Source of the DNA: Parascedosporium putredinis
Lineage: Eukaryota > Ascomycota > Sordariomycetes > Microascales > Microascaceae
DNA: 64,000 bases
Reading direction: 5' to 3'
NCBI GenBank assembly: GCA_949357655.1
Contig: CASHTG010000009.1
Location: 1,054,001-1,118,000 of the forward strand
Part shown: positions 11,434-23,669 of the stretch, piece by piece
Layout of the letters: every line of letters begins with the position of its first letter
Position numbering within the stretch: the first letter of the stretch is position 1
The notes under the pieces: generated by a model
Seen by the model: the letters and a program-made list of their open reading frames with translations, nothing else
The model's database searches: none
What the model was told of the DNA's origin: nothing
Position numbers and translations under genes: made by a program

Positions 11434-12043
11434 ATGAAGTATACGAGTAAACGGTCACAGAGACGACCGTGACCCCTCGTCCCACAGGGCTTTAGATCTG
11501 TTACGGGCAGGGACAAATAAACCCTCCATGGAAAGAATTTCCGTTGAGACCATCCATCATGCTGACGCGGTGAATCGGTTGTGATGCGCGTATGTTTCTG
11601 TCTTGGATCTTCAGTTAGTCGCTCAGCGTGTAAGTTTTTAATCGATATGGCTTCGATCTCTCCATGTCATATAAATTACCGAAACCCTCACAAACCACCG
11701 TGCCGTAGGCTTTAGAAACCTAGTACCACCGCATCCTAAAAGTCTCCGAGGAATCGGATGGGAAGCTCTGGAACGAGCATGGTAGGTTCCATCTATTATT
11801 TCAGGCATCTCCCTTGCCTTCTTATATATTCTCTCTTGTCTTCGCGTCACGCCTTGTCCCGTTAAGACGGCCGCTAGCCCTTCGAACCGCGGCCAAGCTT
11901 CACCACGGGGGCCGTCAACAGGTGACTTGGACTTGGGTCAATAGCCTTCGCAGTCTGTGATCGTTCGGAAATAAGAATGCACCGATGAACTTGGACCTTT
12001 AGGGTAAGACGCATTTTAGTAGCCAAGAGCTCCTCTAAATGCT
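11434..12043. other. Convergent intergenic region
   Basis: About 610 bp between the 3' ends of the esterase and the NmrA-like gene. No gene or repeat recognised. Confidence 0.5.
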
Positions 12044-12832
12044 TCAAGCTGGCCCAGTAGCTGGCAGGTATGGATGCAGCCATGGGAAGAAGTGCCTCAA
12101 GAGTCCAAACATGATGCACATCGGAGTTCCACGGGGAAATTTTGCCCCTCCTCCAGTATTAATTACCCCAACGTTCTTCATATCATATTTCCCATCGGGG
12201 TCATCTCCTGCCTCGATCATCGCCGCCGCTAGATCCAAGTATGAGACGAAAGATTCCTGCTCATCGAAACTGAGTGCATGGCCGCGCTGCTTATCGATAG
12301 AAAGCCCACCTGGCTTGATAAAAATTGTCGATATCCAGCTTTCTTGGGCTCGGAGCATTTCTTCTGCGACCACTAGATCATGGTAAACAAAGGAACCCGC
12401 TCGTTTCATCATGGGCTTGAACCAAAAATGCATGCTCCGGTTGAGGTGCTCGTCGAGCGTCGACGACGAGAGGAGAACGAGCTTTGGCATCGCGGGGCTG
12501 CCATTTGGTTCCGACTTGAGCTTGAGCAGCGCTTGGATGACGGTGTTGACTGAGTCTTGTGATAGCCTGCAACCGGGGATGTTGTCATTGGTGCTTACGG
12601 TGAGGAACACGACGTGGCACCCGCGAAGGCAATCCACGAAGAGGTCGACTTCAAAAATACTCCCTTCGAAAACCTTGAGGTTTCTGTTGTCCACTAGATC
12701 AGGTAGAAGCTGACCAAGTTTGTCCTTATTTCGGCAGTATGCGTGGACTTCAGCATCCAACCCTGACAGCAAGAGCCTGACTAACGAGCGTCCGGTATTT
12801 CCAGTGGCACCGAGGACCGCGTACCGTGCCAT
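12044..12832 (-). CDS. NmrA-like / NAD(P)H-binding Rossmann protein, intact
   Basis: A single uninterrupted exon encodes 262 residues. The N-terminus MARYAVLGATGNTGRSLVR has the GxxGxxG dinucleotide-binding loop of atypical SDRs (NmrA/NAD(P)-binding group). Next come strand-turn motifs (VFEGSIFEVD, VVFLTVSTND, KLVLLSSSTL) and a helix with VAEEMLRAQESW. The C-terminal helix ends with a hydrophobic HFFPWLHPYL stretch. Family members are redox sensors or reductases, and many sit in fungal metabolite clusters. The gene lies between the esterase and the Zn2Cys6 regulator, which supports a shared pathway, but the substrate is unknown. Confidence 0.88.
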   Translation of the reverse strand: MARYAVLGATGNTGRSLVRLLLSGLDAEVHAYCRNKDKLGQLLPDLVDNRNLKVFEGSIFEVDLFVDCLRGCHVVFLTVSTNDNIPGCRLSQDSVNTVIQALLKLKSEPNGSPAMPKLVLLSSSTLDEHLNRSMHFWFKPMMKRAGSFVYHDLVVAEEMLRAQESWISTIFIKPGGLSIDKQRGHALSFDEQESFVSYLDLAAAMIEAGDDPDGKYDMKNVGVINTGGGAKFPRGTPMCIMFGLLRHFFPWLHPYLPATGPA

Positions 12833-13837
12833 CTAGATTTGATCTGTTGGTGTGAACGTTTAAGGGGATAGGGTTGCTTGCATTTTTATTGAGAAGAGAG
12901 GATGGTGACACCGCCTTCCTTGAGTGTTGGGCGGCGGAAACAAAAGTGTATCATCTCGTCTCTACTCTACTAGTCCTCGAACGCAGGAGCCCTATGGAAG
13001 ATATAATGTAGAATGGCAAGGCTAACCAGGGATAAGCTTACTATGGCACAAGCTCGCACGTACATCCGGGGTAACGGCAAGCTTACTGTAGGACAAGCTT
13101 ACCAATGACATGATGACTGCATGTGAGGCCATGATCTAGAAATAATTGGTGTAACACCAAGTATCAATTTCCCTTTTTTCCAATTGATCTGCTTTCAGAT
13201 AAGACAGCCTGGAGCTCAACCCTGTTCCCGAATTTAGGTGGTTTCAAGTCCTAGCTGGGCCAGGGGTGCGGTGGAGACCAACGAGCGGAGGCTTATGGAC
13301 GCTTGACGACTAATCTGGACAGCCGAATATATCTCGAGTTATGCCCCCTTTCTTTGGTATAGTTCCATCCAGCCATATACGCTAGGCCATGAATAAGCGA
13401 TACCGCAGCATGTGTAACCAGAAAATCCAATCCGAGAAAGAAGACCAACAAGTATGAGCGGCCGACCCGTGGCCCGGGAGCCCACTCTCTGACCACCCCG
13501 ATACCTGTGCATTTTGCACCATCCAGAAAGACGCGCCGTTAGCCCGCTCGATGCGGCTCCGTGGCGTAGACAAACTCGCGACCAATGCGAACCTGCCAAG
13601 GTTCACGTCGTCCAGCTCGCGTTCCCATCAAAAGCGTCCGGAAGAGTATTGAGAGCAAAGACGCCGTGGTGAAGTACCCTTACCTCCCTCCCCAATGCCC
13701 TTTCTTTACACATGTTATTCTTATATCTTGTGCTCTTTACATGGACGGGTACGTATCTAAAGAGAATTTGCAAGGTAGATTTCTATCATCCTCCCGCACA
13801 CAACTCTTAAATCACCATGAGCTAGAATGTCGCTGCA
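12833..13837. other. Intergenic region, regulator 3' end to NmrA-like promoter
   Basis: About 1 kb. It holds the upstream region of the NmrA-like gene, with a short direct repeat of an aagctta-containing motif near 13.03-13.10 kb. No gene recognised. Confidence 0.4.
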
Positions 13838-15614
13838 TCACCCAGAATGATCTGGAAGCGACGTCTCAATGCCGACCCATTTCCTCGCGCGTTCTATAAT
13901 CCCCCGTGTCCCGCCCATATCTGTCATCCAAGGAGGGTGACTTTGGCTATCTGCATTCATGCTGTGAATAAATTCCCGTATTACTTGGGCTTGGGGCCCA
14001 TCCAGGCACTTGACCAACGCCGCCTTTTGCTTATCGAATTGTGGTTGCGCAAATGCCATGAAAAATTGGAGGGCAATGGCTAGCGGCCAAGACGCCACCT
14101 GCTTCCCAAACATGCCCGTACTTGCGCTGAGGAGCATAGGTGTCAGGGCCGCAATGTCTTCAAGGGATCTTGAGTAGCTCGGATCTGGTGGCGCGGCTAT
14201 TGGCGATCCTGCATCAGACACCATCTTCCAGGTGGTGTAAAGCAGGAGGCAGCCGGTCAGGTATAGAGCCTTGATCTTGAGCGATTCAAGCTCAGTGAGC
14301 GATGGCTGTTTGGAGGGGGCGTAAAGCAGGCGATTGCGGCGTTTTCCGTGGCCCATTGCTGGAGCCTTTCATCGAACGTACGGCATTTGAGGCGGAGGGC
14401 GTCACGTAATTCTCTCTGCTTGGAAAGGTCGACGCTAGCCCGCAAACCGTCATACCTCTCAAGGACCTCGGGAATGTCGAGTAGAATATCGAGGAGGTGG
14501 TCTTCGGGACTTTTGGACGAGACCGTCCAGGGTATGATTTTCCACTCCGGCCTGGAGATGAACAACCGCTTGCGCCGCTTGGCAGAGACGGTGTACTAGC
14601 CGCATGTGCGAGATGTCAGGTTAAAATGCACGTATAGCCCGAGAAATTGGTCACGAATGGCTTGAGGAGACGAGGGCAGCGAGAGAAAGCGGAGAGACAG
14701 CACATACGTAATTGATTCGGCCACCCACAAAGATTTTGTGAGCATTACCACGAATGCATCCTTGAGGCCCAACTGCGTTCAGCAAAGCAAGTTCGCCGAG
14801 AGTATGGCGCTCCCAGTTCCGAGACTGGGTGGCTGGCTGATTGGTGTGGTTTCCAAAGAAGAGCTATATCGGAGAGGGGAGAGGGAAGAGGTTGTTTAGT
14901 AAACGAAAGATGATTGACACGATCTCGGTGATAATGGGCCGCCTCCATACCTCGAATAAGCTAAGTAACCTGGTAGAAACAAGAAGCATGCCTTGGTCTT
15001 GCCCTTGAGGACGGGCAAGCGCTTGGCCCATTGCTTTTAAGGACCGCCCGTACATGGACAAGCTTTCGTTAATCATCCATTCCTGGCCCTCTTGCTTACC
15101 AAGAAGAGCTAGGCTGTTTGCGTGTAGCGCATACGTTACGGCTGTTCCATCCCCGTCCATCTGACGGACAAGCGAGGGCCAATCGCTGCCGGTCGAGAGC
15201 CCGGCATTTTCCGTGGCATCCCACGTCTGCGGAAGGTATGCCTCGAGGAACAGACATAGACGCTGAGCTTCAAAGGCGGAACGCGAGAGCGCCCGTGAAT
15301 GAATGATAGAGTCAGACACTGCTTGCTGCGGAGCCGTTTGGGCGCCCCGGTATGTGGCTCCTGCAGACCACGTATTCTGAGAAGCATTGACGAACACGCG
15401 TCCAGTTTCATAACCCTCGCAGGTTAGACCTAACCTCTTGCACTGGCTGCAGGCTGGACGCAACGAGTCACACTAATCAGGGACCAGACGGCCGGGCGGG
15501 GTGGTTAGCGTGCGAGGGACACTTCGAGGCGATGTCTCGACTATTAGTACGTACCCCTTTCTTCCTCTTTTTGCAAGTGACGCAAGCTTTTGAACGACCC
15601 GGGACGCCAACCAT
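13838..15614 (-). CDS. Zn2Cys6 transcription factor, four exons, one frame break
   Basis: Exons are 15555-15614, 14951-15472, 14708-14863 and 13838-14595. Splicing joins ACVTCKKRKKG to CDSLRPACSQCKRLGLTC, giving a perfect C-x2-C-x6-C-x6-C-x2-C-x6-C binuclear zinc cluster at about residues 11-38. Intron 1 splits the cluster, as is common in this family. The rest is a helical fungal transcription-factor region with landmarks such as NWERHTLGELALLNA and PEWKIIPW, of the Fungal_trans_2 type. The frame breaks at the run 14315-14319 (one C missing on the coding strand); with it the protein has 498 residues. It is divergent from the DUF2306 gene, so it is a candidate local regulator of the surrounding genes. 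Confidence 0.88.
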
Positions 15615-16118
15615 GGTGATTCGGTATTTGTGTTTGTCGAGGAGGACTAGCTGGCGGGAATTGGATCTGAATCGGGACTTGGCTGAATGATAAATACCCC
15701 CGCTCATTCGCGCAAGATTCATTGTGTTCCTTCGTGGATTGTTGGGGTGGGCACGGGCGGGTGGGGAGTGCATGGTCTTGGCAAGCTCAGCCCGTAATTT
15801 CTGGGACCTGAGAGTCGCATGCTCTCCCATTGGTTCAGGCGTTGTAGGGCGTCGGGTCATCTCGATTAAGCTCACGTTCCAGAAGTGGATTATCCAGCCC
15901 GCTTTTCCTAAAGCGGATGCATTTCCCGCTCGCTTTTGTCGTGACAGCGGGTACACGTCAACCCTCATGTTCTGGTGCCTGCGCCGCCTCGCGCTGCCAC
16001 ATCATGAGTTGAGGCAGCCTCAACTCTATCGTCTATTTTCAAAATGAGATTACACTAGTCGTACCAAAATTCGCAATAGTTTGACCTCCAGTGATTTACT
16101 CATTACACATTTTCAACG
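15615..16118. other. Divergent promoter region, Zn2Cys6 regulator / DUF2306 gene
   Basis: About 650 bp in total separate the two start codons, so both promoters must lie here. No classical paired CGG triplet was convincing by eye. Confidence 0.45.
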
Positions 16119-16125
16119 TATAAAA
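16119..16125 (+). promoter_or_regulatory. TATA box of the DUF2306 gene
   Basis: TATAAAAGG lies about 140 bp before the ATG at 16266, followed by a pyrimidine-rich leader. Position and consensus both fit. Confidence 0.5.
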
Positions 16126-16265
16126 GGGAGGAGTCGTTCGCTCTCCCTTACCTCGTAGCTATCATGGTTGTAGGCGATATCGACCAGCATCAGAGCTAGC
16201 AGCCAGTCTCTTCTTTTCCGGGTTTTTTTCTCTGAATACTTAACCTAATCTTTACGGCTTTTGTC

Positions 16266-17446
16266 ATGGCGGCGGTAAAGTCAGGCCCAGAGGCCGCACC
16301 CGCTACCTCCTCAGTCCTTCGCAAAGTCATTGGCGTCTTCGGCTTCGCGAAGCTGTACAACTTCATCTTATGGGTATTATTCGCTGGAGGGTTCTTCGGC
16401 TTTGCCCTCTCGCGGACCCCTTACCTTAACTTCTACGGTTACTTCTGCGGCCCGGGTAGCTCCTCTTCTCTCAGTGCCGCACCCGGCGAATGCTGGTATT
16501 ATCTGCGCGGTGATCACGAAACGATTGGCATCATCTTGCACCTTGTCACGATTATTCCCGCGAGTATCCTAGCCACCTTCCAGTTCACCCCCATTATTCG
16601 TCGACGATTCGTCCTCTTCCACAGGATCAATGGATACGTTGTGCTTTTATTGTCCTTCTTAAGCACCGCCGGCGCCCTTATGATTGCACGTCATGCCTTT
16701 GGAGGAGGGCTTGAAACCCAAATGGCCATTGGTGTAATGGGCATACTGTTCATTGGGTCGCTCGTGATGTCTTACATTAACATCAAGCGCCTCCAAATTG
16801 AAGAGCACAGAGCGTGGATGTTAAGGGCCTGGTTTTATGTAAGTGGCGTCTGGAATTCTAGGTCCCATAGCCCCGCCAAAGTTAACTCGTCCATAAAGGC
16901 AGCTTCCATCATCACTCTCCGACTTGTTATGTTTTTTGCCGCCATGATCATCAGCAAGCAGTACGGATACTACTCTGCCAGACCATGTGGCCAAATCGAC
17001 TTCATGTTTAGGGGTAACAGAAACAGGACGGTGGCCAGCTATCCGGCTTGTGCGTCTTATTACTCCGGAGAAAATACCGACCAGTGGGCCATAGTAAAGG
17101 CCGATATGTTTGGAAACAGCTCCGCGGAGGCCGCGACTGCTCTTGGCGTAAGCTTTGGACCTGCGGCGTGGTTGTGTCTCGCGTTACATGCCATCGGGAT
17201 TGAGATATACGTAAGTCGTGACCTGACGAGGAACCGCATCCCCTTTCCACGCATCGGAAGAAGGCTAACTGCTACTTATCCTAGTTAAAACTCACGCCCG
17301 CTGAAAATCAGCGTCTGCGGATTATTTCCTATCAAAGACAGCTCGCGGCGGGAATGAGGAATCCTGGAAGTGCGGGCCTGACAGTTGATCGCTTTGGCGA
17401 CTCGGAAAAGTGGATGCCTCCTCCTGAAAGTGTTTCTAGTGATTAA
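16266..17446 (+). CDS. DUF2306 multi-spanning membrane protein, three exons, intact
   Basis: Exons 16266-16838, 16899-17210 and 17285-17446 splice in phase 0 with GTAAGT donors and give 348 residues. A first membrane segment near residues 25-50 is followed by DUF2306 landmarks: HETIGIILHL, TPIIRRRFVLFHRINGY and the later EEHRAWMLRAWFY. These conserved histidines and arginines lie in a four- to five-helix bundle. A loop with N-glycosylation sites and cysteines precedes the last helix, and a polar tail ends PPPESVSSD. The function of DUF2306 is not established; the histidine pattern suggests a b561-like heme or redox role, which is only inference. Neighbours are the regulator and a P450. Confidence 0.85.
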
Positions 17447-19231
17447 CGGTGCGCCGGATCTGAGAGCATAGAGCTTCTGACAATGAAGCCTAAATGGTGG
17501 TTGGTTTCATGGTCTAGCGCTCATGATGACCGCTTGGCCCCGCCTACGTATTTACATTACACGTATCCATTCTATCTGTTTACCTTTTTCCCGCCATTTT
17601 TGGCCACGCATAGGGAAAAGTTCATACCATACATCACCTAATTTGAAATTCCATTTCTTCGCGCTATGCCTGTGCCCACACAGCAATTCCACCTAGTAAG
17701 GCTCAAACCTAGATCAAAGCGTCCGGAAAGGAATCAATGGCTTCAGCCAGCCTCTACGCTTTTTATTCAACTTTTCTAAAAGATGTAGAGTTATTTGCTC
17801 ATTCTTCACCGTGCGTTGTTGAACATGTGTTTATTCACTTCCGTCCTCATGAGAAGGCTTATTTTAGAATCTACTCTCTTGCGGGAAGCCCCTGTCGGTC
17901 CAACGGTGAGCGAGCGCTTCCGGCCCCACTCCCACTTCGCGGCGGTGGACCCACCCTTGACCTTTCTTAGCCTCGACATAATATTTTCACAAGACGCTAT
18001 CCTAAGAGAAAGGTGGAGAGCGATTGCAAGGTTTGTTTTTAGGCTTTTGAGCTCGTTGTCGACCTTTTTCCATAGTTCAAAGCGCGTTGCAGGATTATGG
18101 GGACGGACGACAAGTTGTTAAAATGGATGTGCGGACCAGCTCTCAACGATGAGGGCCTTTGATTTTCATATTTCCGCCTCGGGGTCCGAGCCGGGTTTCG
18201 TGTCTGCGTCAACTCCGTCGCTTATCACGAGATAACTTGCAATGGCAACGTCAGCTGAGGGGAGATGGACTCGTTTTGTACAGTACTCCCTACTTCATGG
18301 TATGTATTGGCACCTGAGATGATATCGATGGCTGGGGTATTACTTGTATCTCATCATCCCAGATCGCAAGTTAGAGGACTACCAGGATACTGAACGCCTA
18401 TCACATCCTCGCCTATCACATTCTCTATCGATTGAGTTCGGATTCGTTCAAGTTATAGGCTTGGCGTACACATTCAGTTTGGGCCTTAAGACCCACTCCA
18501 CACTTGATGTAGGATCGTGACTCCCTACAGCGAACTCGTCATTTCCCGCGGTCCGTCAAGATATCTCCGGCCAGTCTTCGCTCCTTTCTCCAAGCCACTA
18601 GTTAAGCCAGCTCCCAGAAAGTTTTCCCGCTGGAGGCCATAATAATGGGAATATATCCCTGGTGGCAGTGGGGTTGGGCTTAAAAGAGCCCGAATTCCGG
18701 CCGTGCTGATCTTAACAGATTGGCGCAGCTGTCTTTGTGCATTCCAAGAGCCAAAGAAATGATCAGCTGCCTACTTTCCCAATCTAAAAGCGTACTCCAT
18801 GGTAGTAAGCCGAGATGCAGTATTACATTACATCTGGAATGTATCCGCCAAGAAGAGGGTGGAAAATGAGGTAGGAGTCGTCCATTCGGTGGCTGGCGAC
18901 ACAGCTCATGTCGCCGCGCGCCCACCGCCAAGATCGACACGATGCCAGTCACTTAGATGAAAGAGTATGCGCGCTTTGAAATGAGCGCGATTTTTAAAAT
19001 ATTCCTACGGTGAAATTAGCGGAGCGGGATTGTGATGTTGCCAACTCCGGTGCTATCTACTCATGTCCTTCTTTTCCCCCACAGCCGGAGAGGACAACTC
19101 GTATTAGTCGGCGACAATGGGAATCTCTATATAGAGTTGCGTTCCCACTGTATTATATCTTAGAAGTATATTGAAGGTGTTCTTACGTTCTTAACAACAC
19201 CCTGACTCGAGATATTTCACGATACGAAAAG
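17447..19231. other. Intergenic, upstream of the P450
   Basis: About 1.8 kb. Frames at 17.7-18.1 kb (plus) and 18.7-18.95 kb (minus) show no family features. It should hold the P450 promoter; an atatag/tatatagag tract near 19.12 kb may be the core promoter. Confidence 0.4.
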
Positions 19232-21015
19232 ATGGCATCGCTATCGAGTATTTCATCGGCCCTAAGCCCTCTCGAGCTTGCTGGATTGATATTAGCGGTC
19301 GTGAGTCGCCTGGGGAGGTCAGAAGAGTACATAAGCTGATATTTGATCGTACTAATAATGTGTGGGTAGCCCATTATATATTCCATCTCGGTCGTCATTT
19401 ACAACCTCTTCTTCCACCCTCTCACCCTATTTCCGGGTCCCAAGATCGCCGCTGCAAGCCATATCTGGTACGGGTGCATTCTTACCAAGGGCATAGCGCC
19501 CCATCAAATGAAAAAGTTGCACGAGAGATACGGCCCAGTAGTCAGAGTTGCTCCTGATGAGCTCTCCTTCTCGAGCCCGGCGGCCTGGAAAGACATCTAC
19601 GGATATAAAAGGTCTGGCCAGTCAGAGATGAGCAAAGATAAAAAGTACCATGCAGGGCTTAGCGAACCGATCCTCCTTAACGCCGATCGGGAATATCACT
19701 CTTCACTCAGGAGGCTACTCTCGCACGGCTTCGCCGACAGCGCTTTGAGAGCACAGGAAGATATCATCCAAAGATACCTGAAGCAATTCATGGAGCAACT
19801 AAAGAAGTACTCGGCGAGTGGCCAAAACACGATCAATCTTGAGCATTGGTATCAATTTTTCACCTTTGACGTGATCGGACATTTAAGTATGTGCCGACAT
19901 GTCCAAGAAGAGTTGCAAAGCTGTGGTTCCACACTAATCGACTTCTAGCTAATGGCCAGTCCTACTATTGCATGGAGGCTGGAAAACTTCACCCCTTTAT
20001 CAAAATCTCACTTTCCTTTGTGAGGTTCCTTAGTCTTAAGCAAGCCATGATGAGATTCCCAACGTTCCTAAGGCTTCCTTTTGCCAAATTCTTCATCCGG
20101 GGAACATAATGGAAGATATGAAAAGGAAGGACGAGTTCAGCAAGGTAATAAGTCTCCGCCCATATAGCTTTCCTTCCAGCTCCTCATCATATTAATGCAC
20201 TCTTCACCCTTCTACTATAGGCCAAAGTAAACTATCGTCTTGAAACGCCTTCCGAGGTTCCGGACATCATGGGGAAACTAGTTGAGTATTATAAATCAGG
20301 GAAAATGTCATTCAACCAGCTGGTGGGAAATTCGGAACTTGTTATTCTTGCGGGCAGTGAGACGACCGCTACAGAGCTCTCAGGTTCGTGTCTAACCACA
20401 CGTACTCGTCGAATCGGGCACTAAAGCAAATGGCTTTCTAACATTGTATATCTAGGACTCACCTATCTGCTGATGAAAAATCAAGGAGCTCTTGATAAGT
20501 TAACAGCGGAAGTTCGGGCTGAATTTTCCAGCCCCGACGAGATAACAATGGCTCGTGTCAACAATTGTAGGTATCTGTTGGCTTGTATTGAGGAAGGGTT
20601 ACGTTTTTATCCTCCATCTCCGGCCACGCATCCTCGGTATATACCTCCAGGCGGGGCTACAGTCGATGGTAAATACGTCCCCGAGGGCATGGTCGTTGGA
20701 GTGACGATATTGGCCGCATCTCGCAGCGCAATCAATTTCACAAGCCCCGACAGCTTCATCCCAGAACGCTGGATTGGGGATGACCCCACCTACGCTAGAG
20801 ACCGAAAGGACGCGGTACAGCCCTTTTCGTATGGCCCCAGAAATTGCATTGGTCGAAATCTGGCATACGTTGAAATGAAACTTGTCTTAGCGAACATCAT
20901 TTGGCGCTATGACTTGGTGAACTGTACGGCCGACGGGTGGCTGGACCAAAAGGTATACATCCTTTGGGAAAAGGGTCCCGTGAATGTCAAGTTGAGTCCG
21001 AGAAAGACAAAATAA
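19232..21015 (+). CDS. Cytochrome P450 monooxygenase, five exons, one frame break
   Basis: Exons are 19232-19300, 19370-19886, 19949-20144, 20221-20383 and 20456-21015. A membrane anchor at about residues 13-40 is followed by the proline hinge FPGPK and RYGPVVRVAPDELSF. The I-helix oxygen motif is AGSETT, the K-helix ExxR is EEGLR, PERW follows, and the heme loop is FSYGPRNCIG with its Cys ligand. The frame breaks at the GGGG run 20099-20102; one more G gives 501 residues and exact intron phases. It is an ER microsomal class II P450, of the general fungal secondary-metabolism or detoxification type. It converges on the GMC oxidoreductase gene 427 bp away, suggesting sequential oxidation of one substrate. 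Confidence 0.92.
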
Positions 21016-21442
21016 CGCGGAGGAAAGCTCACACTATATCCCCTCTAGTCGGGAAGAGCTACGTCTAGAGAGGAGTAGAACTTTCTCAGCCAGGTGTATG
21101 AGACTGGGAGCTACAGGTTACACACGTAAGGGGCTTTTCTAGGATGGATAAATTACCGCAACGTCTGGAAGGTGGAGGGGTGATAATCAACCATTTAGTA
21201 ATATCTCAACCCAGCCCCCGCATTGTCTAGACATATCTCGTAAAGCTTCAAACGCCCTTAATCTCTTTAAAGCCCTTTGTAACCCGCCACCTTTCTCTAC
21301 ACCGAATTCAAAAGAAAACCCCTGTCCCCTAAATTCTCGCTATCAAACTTATAGGACCATTCTTGAATGATGAGGTCAGCAGTCTATATAAGCAGCATTA
21401 GATTAGCTTTTCTAGGCCACACTATGTGTTTCGGTTCAGGAT
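21016..21442. other. Convergent intergenic region, P450 / GMC 1
   Basis: 3' ends of two convergent genes; no other feature seen. Confidence 0.5.
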
Positions 21443-23669
21443 TTATACGTATGGGAGGAGAGAATGGCTCGCCTTTTCGCCAATGGCGTACGCTGAAGAA
21501 CAGGTATGTGAACTTGGGGTGAGTGGCATGACGCTAGCATCCGCCACCCTAAGACCCTCTACACCATGCACCCTAAGATCAGTCCCGACAACGCCACCCT
21601 TCTCTCGAGGCATCATCGCCGCTGTGCAGCATGGATGTAGCATAGATATCAACATCTTCTCCTTGATCCATTGGACAAGGTCCTCATCTGACTGAACATG
21701 ATTCGGGGCTCGGTCACTATAGGTCCGTACTTTTGTACTGTAGGCGTCTCGAAAACCCGGCGGAGGTACTTGGTATGGGCGAGGTGGATATCAAGGTCAA
21801 TAGGGTTCGAAATCGACCGGTAGTCCAACTCAGGCTGGTCAAGGATGTCAGCAGCGTTGAGCCGCACAGTACCGCGGCTCAGTGGGTGAAGCATGATAGG
21901 AAGGAAGGTGTCACCGCCTGTGACGTAAGGGCCCTCTAGACTCGGTGCCTCGGGGTTCTCTAGGAAATCTGCTAGCGCTAAAAGTTGGTGCTTATAGCCA
22001 GCTATCATTGTCGGATCGTCGCGGTAGCTTGGCGGGAGGTATGATGCTGCGACATCATTAGCTACTTGATTCCGGATATCCGCTACGATCGATTGATATC
22101 CCGGGGTTATATCCGCGAGAGATGAATAGAGAGCCATATTAGCCAGGGCAAGGGTGTAAGGACCGCGAGCAGGTATCTCGTTAAATCCAGTGATGGTGTC
22201 GGCGAGGAACGTTTCATTCGACATGTCCTCTGGGAGTGGAAATAAGCCATCGGTTTTGGTATCTATGGTAAATAGCATTAGTGGTGGGCAAAGTACTCGT
22301 TAACAATATGCGACTGATGTTCATCGTGTTTCAAAGGGCGAAGCTCCGGAGACCTTGTTAGGATAACTTACAATACCACTCCAGGCCTGGCCCCGAGTGG
22401 TCTTGGAGATTAGAGCCCACTCCTGGCAAATCAACTATGGTTTCGATACCTAGTTTATTTAAAATACCCGAAGGGCCAATGCCACTTCTTTGGAGGATAG
22501 TGGGGGTATGAAATACGCCAGCAGAGATTATGACTTCTCGACGAGCCGTCACAATAAACGTGCTGTCATCACTCAGATCGCGAACCTCGATAGAGGGCGG
22601 CCTATAATTTTCTGAACAATCGTCCTCATAAATTACCCTTATAGCTTGGTGTTTAAGAAGAAGGTGATAATTTGGCCTTTACCCTCGACTTCTGCATAGT
22701 GCCCGATCCCGGAGTGAGACCGGCGAAATGTAATAGGGTCGGCCGAGGTAGGGACCCAGCAAACGCCGTTCTTATTACCGTCTGAACATTCGCTCACCTC
22801 AGGAGCCCCAAGCTCAAGGAATCCATCCCTTAGAATATGGTGGTCACCCCATTGGAAGGGGGATAGCTCGCATAGATCGGAGTGGAGTTATGATATACAC
22901 TCGAATCCCAAGTATAGCCGTATTTGTCGACAACTTCAGCGGATGGTTCTGTGAATGTGGCGCTCTTTGAGATTATAGAGACATATTAGTACGTGGGCAA
23001 TTTCCCTTTCGGCCGCTTATCTTCGCCGTATTCAGTCGAATTGTCTCCTGAAGCATAGATCTAGTAACTTGCCTTTTGAAATACTCGTAGATGCCATCCC
23101 AGTCCCACTGGGGGCTCTCGCGTCATTTTCCGGTTTTTGGAGCTCGTTCCAAGCCTCGAAGTCCCACCTACTCGGCCTATCAAAAACTGGCCGTTGACAG
23201 CACTCGTTCCACCTAGCAACTGGCCCACCCTAGCAAAGGCGGTCCGATTTAGGACTTCGGGATTTGGCAACGAGTTGAAGGTCCAGGTCGGGCCACTATC
23301 GCCTCCTTGACCACGCTGCCAGGTGGACTCAGGTGGGTCGAAAACACCGGACGTATGCACATTGTCGCCATACTCGATCACGAGTACATTATCTAGCGTT
23401 CAAAGGTATTAAAGGTTAGGTTCGGTTGAGTTTACATGGTATTAAAGTGGACCAGCCTGAGTCAGGATAATGGCTGACAGGAACATACTATCTGGAAAGG
23501 CCTCACTGAGGCGGTCTGCAATGGTCAAACCGGCCGTTCCACCACCAGCTATAACAAAGTCGTAGGATCTATGAAGCTCTGATCCGTGGCGTATAATAGT
23601 CTGGTGCGACGACGAGTAAGAGGTAGCTGCGACAAGCGAAACTAAAAGCCCAATTGTGCGGAATGACAT
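21443..23669 (-). CDS. Secreted GMC (FAD) oxidoreductase 1, four exons, five frame breaks
   Basis: Exons are 23489-23669, 23073-23392, 22372-22962 and 21443-22262. A signal peptide (MSFRTIGLLVSLVAATSYSS) precedes the FAD-binding loop VIAGGGTAGLTIADRLSE. Then come the GGTSAVNG region, the second GMC signature AGVFHTPTILQRSGIGP, and the C-terminal active-site block HPCCTAAMMPREKGGVV, ending GLRVADASVMPL. The second intron (22963-23072) uses a GC donor (GCAAGT). Breaks lie at 23163-23165, 23110-23114, 22858-22862, 22671-22673 and 21705-21708; single added bases give 638 residues with all phases matching. It is an extracellular or secretory-pathway flavin alcohol/aldehyde oxidase or dehydrogenase. 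The substrate is unknown; it may act with the neighbouring P450. Confidence 0.88.

Noticed and set aside
15477..15968. Long minus-strand frame running through the first regulator exon
   Set aside because: Only its MVGVPGRSK... part is coding; the rest reads upstream leader and into intron 1.
17500..17560. tRNA-like start (ggtttcatggtctagcg)
   Set aside because: No matching T-arm with ttcga-type loop or closing acceptor stem follows.
10364..23669. Polyketide, peptide or terpene biosynthetic cluster
   Set aside because: No core synthase domain occurs anywhere in the window, so only a tailoring or catabolic group is claimed.
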